Source: Maylandia zebra | Taxonomy: Eukaryota > Chordata > Actinopteri > Cichliformes > Cichlidae | Assembly (NCBI RefSeq): GCF_041146795.1 | Contig: NC_135187.1 | Coordinates: 22,141,056 to 22,205,055, forward strand | Reading direction: 5' to 3' | Length of the DNA: 64,000 nt | Shown: positions 26,178-38,000 of the stretch, one piece after another | How positions within the stretch are numbered: position 1 is the first letter of the stretch | Layout of the letters: the number at the start of each line of letters is the position of its first letter | Notes under the pieces: model-generated | What the model was told of the DNA's origin: nothing | What the model saw: the letters and a program-made list of their open reading frames with translations, nothing else | Database searches by the model: none | Made by a program: the position numbers and the translations under genes

Positions 26178-29100
26178 GCGCGTGTGTGCGCGCGTGTGTG
26201 CGCGTGTGTGCGCGCGTGTGTGCGCGTGTGTGCGCGTGTGTGTGTGTGTGTGTGTGTTCAGTTTTGAAATTTTATACTTTTTTTTCTCGCCCCACTAGGG
26301 TACCCACTCTGTCTCCCTCTGGACATACTCATCAGATAAATCTGTGTGTAAACTTTGCGCGTGTGTTGGTAATAGCGAGTGTTTTTAAAAATGTGATATG
26401 CATGTATGGACGAGTGAAGTGTCAAAAGTAGCGGGTAATAGGGGAAGATGTGTCTCATTATTGTTCAGTGTTAGTTTGCGATCTGATTTCTCTCCTGTCG
26501 AGTCTGTCTAAAACTGTCAGCCCAAATATCAGCTGACAATTAACCACCAGAGCTCCGTGGGAGGGAGCAGCATGCGCACACATACACAGACCCACACACA
26601 AACTCTGTCACACATGTACACACACGGGTGCGTTGAGATAATGAGGTCCTTTTGTCATTTGAATATTTGATCTTTGCAGATGATTAGGTAGGTTGTTATT
26701 TTGCAGAATATCTAGTCTGCGTATGTCAGCCTTTGTTTGTGTGTAAATGAAGCTTTGTTTGCCTATAGTAAAAAAAAAAAAGACTGCAAATTTATTTGTG
26801 GTGCAGTGAAAGACATCCTTTATATGTATGCATCGCTCAGCTTTGTTGTAATAGAGCGTATGGGTGTGCATATATTGCTGTTGCAGATCCAGGATGTAGC
26901 AGAGCAAGGTGTGATGTTTGTGGGCTTTCTCCAGCAGCCGGGGGGAGGACCTTGCTTCTTAGGAAATTGGGATCCCGACGAGCTGTCGTCCTTACATTCA
27001 AGCCCTTCTCCCATACATCGACACCCCTTCAGTGCCAACACCAGCCCAACGGATCCTACAGAACCTCGTCAAAATGGTGCTGAAACTGATCGGTGCTCCT
27101 CTGAGTTAGATCATTGTGAGTTTAAATGTAATCCACAGGAGCACAGCACTTTGGGCCCAAGAGAACCAGACTTTAGCCCCGCCCCAGGAGAGTCTAGTGA
27201 ACAAGTTCTTACCTCACAGATCAGCTTCAAAGAGTCAACAAATGAACCTCAAAATCACGTCAAACCTGGTTTAGACATAGTTCAAAGCTCTGCAGAGACC
27301 CAGGGGAACGGGCTAACTCCGACCCTTCCAGAAACAGTAGGTTCAACAAGGCCGCAGGAGCGTGGTGTACCAGGAGCTAAAGGAAACTTGAGTGGATGCA
27401 CAGAAAAACGTTTTAGCCTTCCAGACCAGAGAGAGAGACGTGGTTCAAGCTCAGACAGCTGGCTCAGCTCTCCAGAGCTGGATCGTAACAGTGAAAGAAA
27501 GTCTGCTCGTGCACGTGGGCAGAGCACAGTGACGACGCACAACAACAACCACATCAGGCTAAAGAGTTCCGAAGAAGACAAGGGGGCAACCTCGCCACTG
27601 GCACAGGCCAGTAAGTACGCAGGATCCTGTTTGCTTGTTTACTCGTTGGGTTGTTTCTCCGTTTGTGAATTTTACCTGTTTGCATGTCCTGTAGGAATGC
27701 AGCTCTTTGCACTGTACAACCACACAGAAGAGCTGAACAGCTCTATGAGGTTCTACTCACTCAGGGTGCCACTGCAAGTGCAAAAGGAGGCAGGGCTAAT
27801 CACAGGAGTAGATGCACACTGGCTCGACCACTTGACCCAGCATTTCAACAGCGGAGCACACCTCATTGATGGGTTTTTCCATCTCGGAGATGATAACGGT
27901 AAGTCCTGTAACCATAGCAATGCAACACCATTTTTCCATGTACTGTCATACGTAAAATAAAAGTTGACAGACCAAGGTTGTGCTTCCACTCCTTTCATGT
28001 CTTTAATTGATTGTTTTCACTTGTTTGATTTTAGTTTCAAAACTGAAAGTATGGAGTCATTTTGGCTTATTTTTATCCAATTCAGTAATTAATCTAAATG
28101 AATCCTTTCATACTATATGCTTGCATAGATTCATGGTGTGGAAAGCACCCATCTTTAACATAACCAATACAATAGCACAAACTCCTCACCCACTAAATCT
28201 ATGACACTGCATTTCATGGATGCATGGATCTACAGCCTGAGCTCAGGCTGTAGATCCATGCTTCACTGTTGAGTAATGGATGATATGCATGGTGTTATGT
28301 GCAGAAAGTCCACGGCTTATGCCATAAGTCACTGTTCAGCCACCCATGGAATAAGCAGGCTTAAGTCGAGTGGAACAGGGGATGAAAAATGAGAGATTGG
28401 AGAATAGAGATTTAGTTTTTAGTTCCTCTTTGAATCCCATTTATCCATTTGTGTTTATCTAACTCTTGTCTCCAATTTGTCCCCTTTTTCTCTCCAGCTA
28501 ATGGGGTTTCATCTGTGGATAGCGTGTTCATCCTCCAGACCTCTGCTGAGGAAACTGCAAACACTTCTTATGATGCTATCGTAGTTGAGCAGTGGACAGT
28601 TGTTGACGTGAGGTTTTTCAGGCTTTTAAAGCTCTAGATAAAATGTGCTCTTTTGAGCAACCATTTTGGCCTTAAGCTTGTGCCATTACCTACCTGCTTG
28701 CATTTTGCATGCATATATGTATGACTGCATTCTTTATATGTGAGACATTAGCACTCTTTCCTCTGTCCAGGGTGTTATGGTGAAGACAGACTACATCCCA
28801 CTGCTTCAGTCTTTAGCTCCGTATGGATGGAGACTGATGTGCGTGCTACCCACACCCATTGTCAAGACAAACAGGTACCCAAGAAAAAACACACAACTGT
28901 CCTACCATGCACCCAGATCCACTGAGTCAGTACGTGCTCTGAATCGTATCACCTAAACTCAGCAAGGACTACGCTTTGTAGACTGATTCTTTCTCCTAAG
29001 ATGTTGCCTGCCTCATTGTTTTTAGGATTAGGACTGACAGCGTGGCTTAGATATGCAGGACAGATGGTCCAAGATCTGACAAATCTTGATCATATGCTCA

Positions 29101-30149
29101 TCACAACATGAAACCGCTTTTGAAATCAGCCAGGGCTCGCGAGCAGTAACGCTGTCATTGAACTGCTGTTGTCTTGTAACCTGTCACTTTTACAAACTGC
29201 AGCATGCAGAAACTGGATTTCAGTAAATACAGTGGCGTGCACGCTTCTCGCACTACAGCGTAGCGGGTTAACAGTAGTAAAAGTGCAGCTCTCTGTCTTT
29301 GTGCAGTGACGGGAGTTTGTCGACGAAGCAAATTCTTTTTCTTCAGAGACCCGTTTTGCAGCGCAAGAGAAAAGACTTCAAGGTTTGTCTCCCTTTCTTC
29401 TTCTTCAATCTTCGCAACAAACCTGTCACTCTTCTTCTGTTGTGCCTTTAGGGCACGTGACTTTATGTCACAGAAGGTGCCATTAAAAAGTCATGTTTCT
29501 AAATATGGGATGTACAGCGAATATATAAATCCACTCTGGAAAAGTCTAATAATAGGCAAATAGTTGGCCTAAAACTGTACAGGAAGAAGGCATCAATAAA
29601 AGAGGCTTTGTTGTACTTTGTCAGGTGTCTGGAGAGATAGAAAGAAGAAGACATGACACAAAGCACAAAACTGTCTCAAATGCATGTATTTGATTTCAGA
29701 TGCTGAACCTCAGGGGTCGCAGCAAGGCAAAGAAAAGTGCTACTGGAGAATTACTAGAAGAGAGAGAAACCAGGTCCCCTTTGATAGAGACAGAGATGGA
29801 CAGGTTAAGAAGAAACTCAAAAGAGGAGGAGGAGGAGGAGGAGGAAGAGGAGGCGGGAGGAAGAGGGAAGAGCAGGGACAGCGGAAAGCGCAAAAGAGCA
29901 GTCCTGCAGCAAGGTGGGGATAAAGGGGAAGAGGATGCACCACATCAAAAGGACTTCTTGTTCCTGTCGAAGAGCAGGGCTTCTCTTGAAGACCAGGAAG
30001 AGGAAACTGACATTGACAAGATCCCACTGCCCAAGCAGGAGAAGTCAGTAAGATGGACAGATTTCTATCAGGAAGCCAACGCAGGGCCCAAGGAGGCGGC
30101 GAGGGTGGAAGAGCGGATCAGACAACAGCTCTTTTCTGGTGTTTGTTGA
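14134..30149 (+). CDS. rftn1: rftn1: raftlin, 9 coding exons, 702 aa
   Basis: A lipid-raft scaffold protein at the plasma membrane, involved in receptor signalling and uptake. Coding exons are 14134-14281, 20903-21086, 24940-25048, 26887-27610, 27695-27898, 28498-28607, 28771-28874, 29307-29382 and 29700-30149. Phases close to 2109 nt. The start MGC gives the expected myristoylated Gly2 and palmitoylated Cys3. Family blocks follow: [14 protein letters not shown] (~19-32), [13 protein letters not shown] in exon 2, [11 protein letters not shown] at the start of exon 4, [13 protein letters not shown] (~481-494) and [15 protein letters not shown], then [11 protein letters not shown]. The exon at 26887 is large and Ser/Pro/Glu-rich, probably disordered. 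The last exon is highly charged with ten consecutive Glu (~595-604). The protein is longer than mammalian raftlin (just under 600 residues). RFTN2 is the alternative, but the dazl-oxnad1 neighbourhood favours rftn1. Confidence 0.93.
14282..20902 (+). other. rftn1: rftn1 intron 2
   Basis: Long intron with GT-repeat tracts (about 16434-16459, 17803-17832 and 20419-20442), CT-rich stretches near 19980-20130 and 20690-20880, and a nuclear-receptor-like motif at 16907. No coding exon or transposon was recognised. Confidence 0.7.
16907..16918. promoter_or_regulatory. DR1 nuclear-receptor motif
   Basis: TGACCTTTGACC is, on the minus strand, GGTCAAAGGTCA: two half-sites separated by one base. That is the arrangement used by HNF4 and PPAR/RXR. 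Occupancy is not knowable from sequence. Confidence 0.35.
21770..22330 (+). repeat. Diverged copy of an abundant fish interspersed repeat
   Basis: It shares ordered blocks with the copies at 22676 and 63056: GTAAAGAC..ACTACAATA, GAGTAAGCACTTGGTG, TTTTAACAGGAAGAAAC, CAGGGAGGG, then CTTTATCAAAAA and CTAATCTTAAAAGTAGA. It lies in rftn1 intron 3. The class (LINE tail or other) is uncertain. Confidence 0.7.
22676..23000 (+). repeat. 5' part of the same interspersed repeat
   Basis: It begins TTCAATTCATTTTTATTTAT and contains ATGAGCAAGCACTTGGTG and TTTTAACAGGAAGAAACC, collinear with 63056-63420. The 3' part of the family is absent here. Confidence 0.75.
23125..23553. mobile_element. Non-autonomous hAT-type transposon, 429 bp
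   Basis: Imperfect terminal inverted repeats (CAGGGATATCAAGCT at the left; CAGAGGTGTCCCAGG read inward from the right) are flanked by an exact 8-bp duplication GTCTATGG at 23117-23124 and 23554-23561. The internal GTGGGCCGG and GTGGGCTGG blocks are typical of fish hAT elements ending CAGGGGTGTC. No transposase remains. It lies in rftn1 intron 3. Confidence 0.85.
24038..24103. repeat. (AC)n microsatellite
   Basis: A pure AC run of about 66 bases in rftn1 intron 3. Cys-Val and Thr-His repeat peptides read across it are artefacts. Confidence 0.97.
25049..26886 (+). other. rftn1: rftn1 intron 4
   Basis: Intron between the exons ending at 25048 and starting at 26887. It contains the compound TA/TG/CG tract at 26122-26257. 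Nothing else was recognised. Confidence 0.7.
26122..26257. repeat. Compound (TA)(TG)(TGCGCG)(TG) tract, Z-DNA prone
   Basis: About 136 bases of almost strictly alternating pyrimidine and purine, with repeated TGCGCGTGTG units in the centre. CG-containing alternation of this length is among the sequences most prone to left-handed DNA. Confidence 0.95.
28222..28261. repeat. Perfect 40-bp palindrome in rftn1 intron 6
   Basis: The left half is GCATGGATCTACAGCCTGAG and the right half (28242-28261) is its exact reverse complement, with no spacer. It sits in the intron between 27898 and 28498. Symmetry ends abruptly at both sides. Confidence 0.97.
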
Positions 30150-30859
30150 CATATTCGGCACAAAGCGGGCAAAGGGCACTAAAAGCTGGTTAGTCTATAA
30201 AAAAGCTTTTCAACTTTTTGTTGACTTGCATTTTTTTTAGTTCTTTGTGAACAAGCCCAGAAATAACCACTGTATTCATATTGCGTTCTGTTGCTAACGC
30301 TTCTATCTGCTCTGTTTAGGGCATTAACACAATGCCTTTTGAGGTCGTAGCTCCTGTAAATGGGAAAAGTGTTGTGCAGTCTTCTGCTTCGGGTTGGTGC
30401 TGCTATGTGTCTTTAAATGAAATGAGACTGTACAACCTAGAGTTAGCCTCCAGTCCAAGCCTTAAGTATTATTCTTTCACACTGTTGTATTTTACTACAT
30501 TCTTGTAATAGGACTGTGAGTTTTGATTTCAATGGGCTCACTGTATTTTTATATGTATGAAAAAAAGTATAATTTAAGAGGAAAAACAAGTGCGTAGTAC
30601 TGCATTACAGCCTGAATCGATCCGTTTGTGTTCGCTTATGCGACGGCGGAAGAGTAACAAGGATGCAGCTCAGTGATGTTGATGGTATTTAAATCATTTG
30701 ATACGTTGTTTTGATTCCAGTTTGTGAGCGCTTAAATGTGTGTTTTTGCTCACGTATCTCGGTCACGATTGTTAATAATCTACCCTATTTTGAAGGATTT
30801 GTTTAGAATGAATAATAATAGCACATATATAATTATCAGATGGCTTAAATTCTCACAGG

Positions 30860-31600
30860 TGCAGGAAAAAGTTAGTTTTTTTTCCATATTTCTGTAACAA
30901 CATGATCTAATATGTCATCAAATTTGTCTAGTGTGAAAAGTAGAAAATATTATGTGACACTCTCTATTGAGGAAAGTGACCATTTACTGGTATGACTTGG
31001 CCACTGGTAAGCCATTATGGCCTAGATGCCACAAAAAAAGCTTCAAACGATAAGTCTACCAACACTAGGTTTCACATATCAGACGAGGTTCTTATCCTTC
31101 AATGGGGTGCTTTCAAAAAGACAATTTCTTTTAGTCTCATTGAGCTACAAATCTCACTTGTGCATGTGATCTTTAGTAAATTGCACCAGTGTTCTTGGAG
31201 AGCAGTGCTTTTCGCCTTACACTCCTCTGCAGCTCACCATTATTGTTCAGTGTTCTCCTGATGATAGACTTACAAACATTATCCAAGCAGTTAGCCTGGG
31301 TTTCTTTGGGGTTCGTACTCCTTTCTCTTTGTCAGCCACTCCTGGGGAGGGCAACACTAGTGGGTGGGTTTGCATCCTTTTTCAGGGTGGTAAGCGTAAA
31401 CAATTGTTATTCTGAAATCCTTAGAAATTACTTCCTTCCTTTGTACGTACGGCGACAAAGGGTAATTATTCACTTCCCTAAATGTGAGTTATGAAGAATA
31501 GACTTTGATAGTTCTATAAATAAAAACAGAGAGCACACACACAGTCAAGTTTTAGCTGATTAAAACTGGAAATTCTTAGGTTCAGATTTCACCTACCTTT
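30860..31600 (-). pseudogene. Decayed Tc1-like element, minus orientation
   Basis: The minus strand of about 31325-31375 reads a VALPRSG segment typical of Tc1 transposase linkers (TLPRSGRP). The surrounding sequence (CTCTGCAGCTCACCATTATT, TGTTCTCCTGATGATAGACT) matches the reverse complement of a widespread fish Tc1 element. Frames are broken and the ends are not clearly defined. Confidence 0.65.
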
Positions 31601-32115
31601 GCCACACACAGACATACAATCATGGATCATTTTCCTCAATAACTAAATGAAGTTAATAAGTGAGCATCTTTTTTTAAAAATTTAATCAGTAGTTAGGACT
31701 TTTGTTAAAATCCGGTAACAGTTTGGATCTAATTTGTGCAGAAATATAGAAAAAACTAACGGTTTATAAACCTTTATCCTGCAACATTATCAGTATGAAT
31801 CTCAGATAAACAGCAAGGGTCGGGATTTGAAGTGCACTGAAGTCTTGAGTTTTGTTTTTATTATTGTAATAAGGTGTTGGTTGCAATTTGTCAGAGGAAA
31901 AGATAACAAAGCCTGTGTTAAACAAATTAACTGTCTACAGGGCTAGAAACTACTAGAGGCTGTTGATTAATTTACTTTTTTTGTAATTTGGGTAAACTTG
32001 ACCTTAGAAAATGTGTAATTTAAAAATCAGATATTTACGACTCATTTCCTGGACCACCTGTGTTGTGTATAAGTAGTGTAACATGTAGGTCTTCATATAA
32101 AAAAAAAAAAGAGTC

Positions 32116-32121
32116 AATAAA
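32116..32121 (+). terminator. rftn1: Candidate rftn1 poly(A) signal
   Basis: AATAAA inside a small hairpin-forming stretch (32111-32144). It lies 30 bp from the oppositely oriented signal of oxnad1. Confidence 0.5.
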
Positions 32122-32134
32122 GTCTTTGCAGGCG

Positions 32135-33515
32135 GACTTGACTCAATTTTCTTTATTTCCTTTAAAATCATAAACAGCTGTCCTCATATGAGGAAGAAAT
32201 GCACAAACAACTCAAAATTGAGTCTCAACGGTACAACCCCCCACTGAGAGATGACAACAGGAAGCTTGCAACCATCTCTGAGGGATGTTCAGTGATCCGA
32301 GCCAATTGCAGACCACCTGGAGGTTCCATTACATGGCACCATGGGATATTTACTCTACCCTGTGATGAGAAACCGTTTATGGGTATGTGAATGCCTGTGG
32401 CTGAAGAAGAGGCTGTATAGGGGATGGGCGCTGCGCATGCATGTGGTAACAGCGTAAGTGAGTAAAGCGGGGGGGGATACTGGCCAATGTGTGGGAGCCT
32501 GTGAAGTTTTAAATCTAAAAATATGATCAGTGGTGTAAAGCTGAGGAGTAATATGTGAAAAACAAATGCTTTGATGCAACTCTAAAACCTGCGGCTCTTT
32601 AAATAAAAAGTGTCAGTACACTGAATATAAACACCGTAATACTTCTAAGTTACATTGTATCAAATAGGTGAGGTACTGCGTTAAAAGAGAGTCATTAAAA
32701 CGCTAATGTACAGCGTAAAATAAAAGTACACAATGCTAATGTTTCAAATATCCCTCCATTTCCTTTAAATAACTTAAGCACCCAATAAGTCCATCTGCTA
32801 TCACTTCCAAATCTCTCTGGTTACACTTTACCTAGCGCTCGTTTCATCGGTGCAGAAACTGTGAAAAAAAAGTCGTTATTTTACAAACTGTTTTGTATTG
32901 GAGTATTTTTCAGTTAGCAACATATCTCCTCACACTCATACAGTCCAACTTTGTAATCTAATTTTAAATTTTACAGATCAATCTTTTCAACAACACCAAA
33001 AGCTTATTTCCCAAAGGAAGAGTTCTGTTTCACAATTAAAACCCTTCAAACATGCTGATTTTTCCAGCGGTCTTCATTTTTGTTATTTCTTTAGTCTCTC
33101 CCCTCTACATTGGTTCTTGGTCCCCTTGTTAACACAGTTTTTCGCTGAAAACCTGATTTGACATTGCAGCAGAAGTGTCTGCAAATGTGAACAGATCTGA
33201 AGATGCACACATGTACAGGACACTGGAATTTCACTCATCTTGCTGGTTTATACTATAGGAAATATAAATAATCTCTATTGTCTTTGTGTGTCAGCTGCTA
33301 GCTGAGGCGTGGGCGGTCCCAGCGGTCTATCGCAAATCAAGCACGGGTTGCTGTGGCAGGGATCAGAGGATGAGTTTCCTCATCTACACAAACATTCATA
33401 CTGAAATCCAGATCACTGGAACATTTCACTTGCTTTCCATTCTCCCAGATGTACACCTTCCCCACTGATGACAACAAAAGGCAGGAATTGGTTTCTGGGA
33501 GCTGTAGGAGGGCCC
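32135..33515 (-). other. oxnad1: oxnad1 3'UTR (extent inferred)
   Basis: Minus-strand sequence after the TAA/TGA-bounded final exon of oxnad1. The nearest minus-strand AATAAA I could find is at 32152-32157, giving a UTR of about 1.4 kb. No competing gene was recognised in the interval. Confidence 0.5.
32152..32157 (-). terminator. oxnad1: Candidate oxnad1 poly(A) signal
   Basis: TTTATT on the plus strand, that is AATAAA on the minus strand, directly facing the rftn1 signal. Confidence 0.5.
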
Positions 33516-34938
33516 CTACCACCACTTCTCGAAGAAGATCCTATCTTTGGGGAGGCTGAGGTCCATGAGGGTTTTTGAAATTGATTCAATCATTGGCGGG
33601 GGTCCACACAAGTAACACAGAGTTTTTTGTGGGTCCACGTGTTTCCGCAACACTTCCTCTGTGAGTCTCCCATCTGATGAGACACAAGGGAAGCAAATCA
33701 ATTAATTAAGACGCGGTGCTGCGGCACCTATCCCATCTCAGTCGCCTACATGGAGACTTAGCCTATGATGACACACATAAATCAACCAAGACAGGCTGTG
33801 GTTGAATGTGACAGTTACTCAATCATCTCATCCAAACAAAGAAAAGCGAAAGTGCAGTATTTACGGTTGACAAACGGCAGGAGTTGTAGGTCGACGTCTG
33901 TGCTCTGCTGCGTGACATGGAAGTCACAGGAGAACTTGTCAGGAAACTCTTGGCACACCTCAATGATAGAATTCTGGGAACACAGAAGGTAGGATGTTGT
34001 ACATTTATAAAAGTTTATTAAAATAATTTAAAAAAAAAACAAACCTTCTCATAGATTTTACACACATGGAAATTTTCTAAAGCATACCTTGAACAGCAGC
34101 TCTTCGGTGTTCTTGGCACTGTAACAGAGGTGGGCGGAGCCTATGTTGTAATCCTGGCCACCTGAAGCTCGATTGAGACGCAGCAGATCTGCTGTGTGCA
34201 GCATAATTGAATACAAGGGATTGATCCCTACACCTCCAGCCACCAGCAGCAAATCCACAGAGGGTTCAGATGGCGATGGGTCAAAGAAGAATTCCCCGCC
34301 GACACGCATGGCCACTCTGGAGCCCACTGTACACTGAGAGGAAGAGGGAGAGACGGAGAAGTGGAAGGAGTTTGAAACAAACTGCAAAGCCAGCTAACTC
34401 GCATCCATCCGTGATAAGAAGCTGAAATAAAAATTTTCAGAGACAACAAACTGCATCTAAAACCAGCCTCAACAAGTGTAAAAAGCCAATTTTAGATCAT
34501 ACGCACTACAAATCGATGTTGCTGCTGTACGAGTGCAGCCGATATTACAAGTTACAAAAGGCCTTTTGAAGTCGAGGAGAGCACTAAATATGCCTTTATC
34601 TGCTTTAGCACACATGACCACTCGCCCACATGATAATGCATGCAGTCGTAATCTGCTGTGATGGTCCCTACACTATCCCTGTAACACAATATCAAACAAA
34701 AGGATCATAAAGTGATCTCAGAGCTGATAGATGTAAGTCTCAGTACCCTCAAACACACATCGCTCGTTCCTATTTACACACAGCATAGTAGCTCAAAGCT
34801 ATTTTTTTGAGCCCATCATCAAACAAAGAAGCTGCAAACAAACATGTAGACTACAGAAAGGGAGACAGAGCTGGAAGAAAACGCTGTTAATATTCATACA
34901 ACTACTGGCACCAGTGGAGTTTAAAAATGATGCGTTTG

Positions 34939-35036
<98 letters not shown>

Positions 35037-38000
35037 TTGTGAAAAAAGCTATCCATACCTATCTGGTCCTGTTTTAAAAAAAGTAATTGTCACCCTTGTC
35101 ATTTATTCCTGCGGTCTACCATTTATATTTTATTCCAACAGAGTTGGTGCAGATCACCGACAATTTTGTTATACATGTACACAATATTCCCTCTGCGCAC
35201 AGAAAATCTGTGTTGCGCACAAAAGAAAAAAATCTAACCTGCATTGAAATTAAAATTAATACTTTAACAATTCTGTTTTGCAGTGTTAGTCAGTAAGTAA
35301 CTGGCTGCTCCAGTATGGGATTAGAACGATGCCACCATATCCCATAGTCCAGCCAATGATGCGATTCACATTCGTATATACGCAGTTAATCAACGTTGCT
35401 GACAGCTATGACAGCGTCCTTATGTGCCGACACCGGTGTTTTAGCTAGCAAAGCGGCGTGGCTGATGTGGAGTGAAGCCACGTTAATGACAACGTGTACA
35501 ACCATTGGAGATGTGAGCAGGACAGACGGAACAATTGACGGAAAAAGTGTGGACTTTATACCAGTTTTTAAAATTGTGTTGATAGGCCACGTAAAACCAG
35601 ACCACAGACTCATAATACAAGTCAAAGCTTTTTTTAAAAAGAAAGAAAGTTGTGTTTTCAAAATTGGAGTTCAAGTTATTTTTACTTCCAATAGTGTTAC
35701 CATACTACACAGGTCAATGACTAGATTTTTAAAAAATTTTCATTGTAAATGGGCTAAAGCAGTTAATTAAAAGTAGTCTAACATAAATGTAAATGCTGTA
35801 ATTTGATTATTTTAATAAACCATGTAACTTGGATGGATTTGATGCTGGCGTGACCACAGTGCACACGTCTGATGTCGCTCACAGTGGTCCAAGGGACCGC
35901 TCGGGGAGTTTGCGTGTTCGCTCAGACACGTGAAAAATTAGAGGGAACATTGCATGTACAATAACAATAAAAGGCTACTCTATTCTATTCTGTTTAAGGG
36001 AACCCTCCTGTACATACAGTCAGAGGTGTTTATTTGAGATGACAAAATTATCTCCATCTGCTCTTGATGACATCATGAAGAGCCATGAGTTGGGAGCAAA
36101 GAAACTGTTTGACACTGAGCATTTAGAGCAGTCTGAATTTCTGACTCATGTTTGCTGACCTCACTGTGTGACATTTTGAGCCATGTTTAAAATTAAATCC
36201 ACCATTATAATAAATAAATGACACAAAAGGAAAGATACAAGAGAGCTCAATTAATGGTTGTTCGCAGATAATAGGGTGTATGCAAACACACACACATCAA
36301 ACAATTCTAAAAATATCAGCTCATTTATCTTGTTCCATTCAACACTTGTGTGATTATGTCGTAATGTGGATTGTAATGCTGTAACACCTTATCCATTATT
36401 GGTCTTAGCCTCATGATTTTTGAACCTCTGCTGTTTTATAATATTCCTTTCAGTTTTCTTGATTTTCATACAAAACCAGAGATCTGGATACCATAAAGGT
36501 CTTGATTATTGTACTCACTGTAGTGTGGACCCAGTGGGCTGGTGGGTGTTTGGCATATTTGACAGCCAGTTCAACAACTCCCTCCCTCTGCAGCAGACCT
36601 GGGCTGGAGCACATGGAGAAGCCTCCAACCTTCTCCACATCAGGGATAAAGAAATCCACCCTGCAGACACACAACAGCAAAACACAGCATTTAATCATTC
36701 AGTTTATTGATTATTTACATTAGCAGATGTTTGAACTTGATCCATAGATTGTTTCACTGATTTTATTGTCACTTAGTTATTATTTTTGGGAACAATATAA
36801 AGATGTCTTTGAACAGTTAGCCAGCGAAGAAGAGTAATATATTAGACAAACTTTGGGAAATTGATCGGGTCTAGCCATCATAAGGGCCAGGAATGGTGAC
36901 TGTAGCACAAATTGGTACATGCCTACTTGCTAACAGTTAATAAAACAGCAAAAACAAAAACAGGGCCAAAGTCGAAATGCTTATAGAGTGTTTCCATGTG
37001 CATCGACGCAGCAGAAATCCTCTTTTGGAAACCAGGGACAACAAAACAGAACCAGATGTAAAGCTGATCAGTTTATTCAAAGTGAAGCATCTCTTTCTTA
37101 CACATAGTCACATCTGTCAATCAGTAGGAACAATAGAGTAGTCACAGTGGGAAAAATGCAGTGCTAAACAGTTGGGCTAATGTTCCACCAACACAATGAC
37201 CTACTGTTACACCAGAGAGACCCTCAGAGGCATCATAAATATGGATCCGCTGTGAAATCATGTACATATGTTCCATCCACCTCCTCCTTCTCTTCCTCCT
37301 CTCCCACCTGGAGATGAACAACTAAACAGTCCCTTTTTTCTTAAAAAACATTGCAAGTTGAGAATTTCCATCTATTTACATTCATTATCAGCCGCCGCAG
37401 GGCAACTGGCTGCCAGTTTTATTTCTCACCACCGCCCACCAACAGTATGGGCTCATGTACATACTGCATGTGCAAGCTACACTAATTAACAATGGCAACA
37501 CTGACTGACAGACCAGGACTGAGAACAAAACAGAACCAAAAAAAAAAAAAAGCTCTGGCTCATTGAAGAAGTTCCCAACCTGCTATTGGAAGAGTCTCTT
37601 GACGTTAGCTTAAACATTTCCTCATGTTATGCATCGGTCAAAAAGCTGCCAGTATACGAGCAACATCAAGGACGATAAACGCTTCCCCGTGTGTCTATTT
37701 TCAGTCATCCTCATCTGACTCAAGGCTTTAAATGATTAAGAGGCTTCGATCCTTCCTCCGGTTGATGGTATTGACCAATATGAGGACTACAGCTGAAATT
37801 TACTGGAAGTTCTGTAAGAAGTGCTTGGAAAAGATGAATCTGACACAACCCTGCCCCCATGTGGTGATTATAGGCACTACATGACAATGACTGATGAAGG
37901 AAGACCTAAGTGCTATCACTGTATTGGGTTTCTAATGGCACCATGAAGAAAACAGAAAAACTATTAGCTTAAATTTTAGTAGTAAACCAAATATACTTGT

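Larger units (their letters stand above)
30150..32135 (+). other. rftn1: rftn1 3'UTR and downstream region (extent inferred)
   Basis: The first well-placed AATAAA seen close to the facing gene is at 32116-32121; another AATAAA lies near 31518. The interval includes a decayed Tc1-like element at about 30860-31600, so the UTR either contains the transposon or ends earlier at a non-canonical signal. Confidence 0.45.

Noticed and set aside
26737-27960. 407-residue continuous plus-strand frame as a single-exon gene
   Set aside because: It reads through intron sequence on both sides and through the intron 27611-27694. The real content is two rftn1 exons with good splice sites.
35396-35770. 124-residue plus-strand frame
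   Set aside because: It lies inside the hAT-type element and shows no transposase or other domain.
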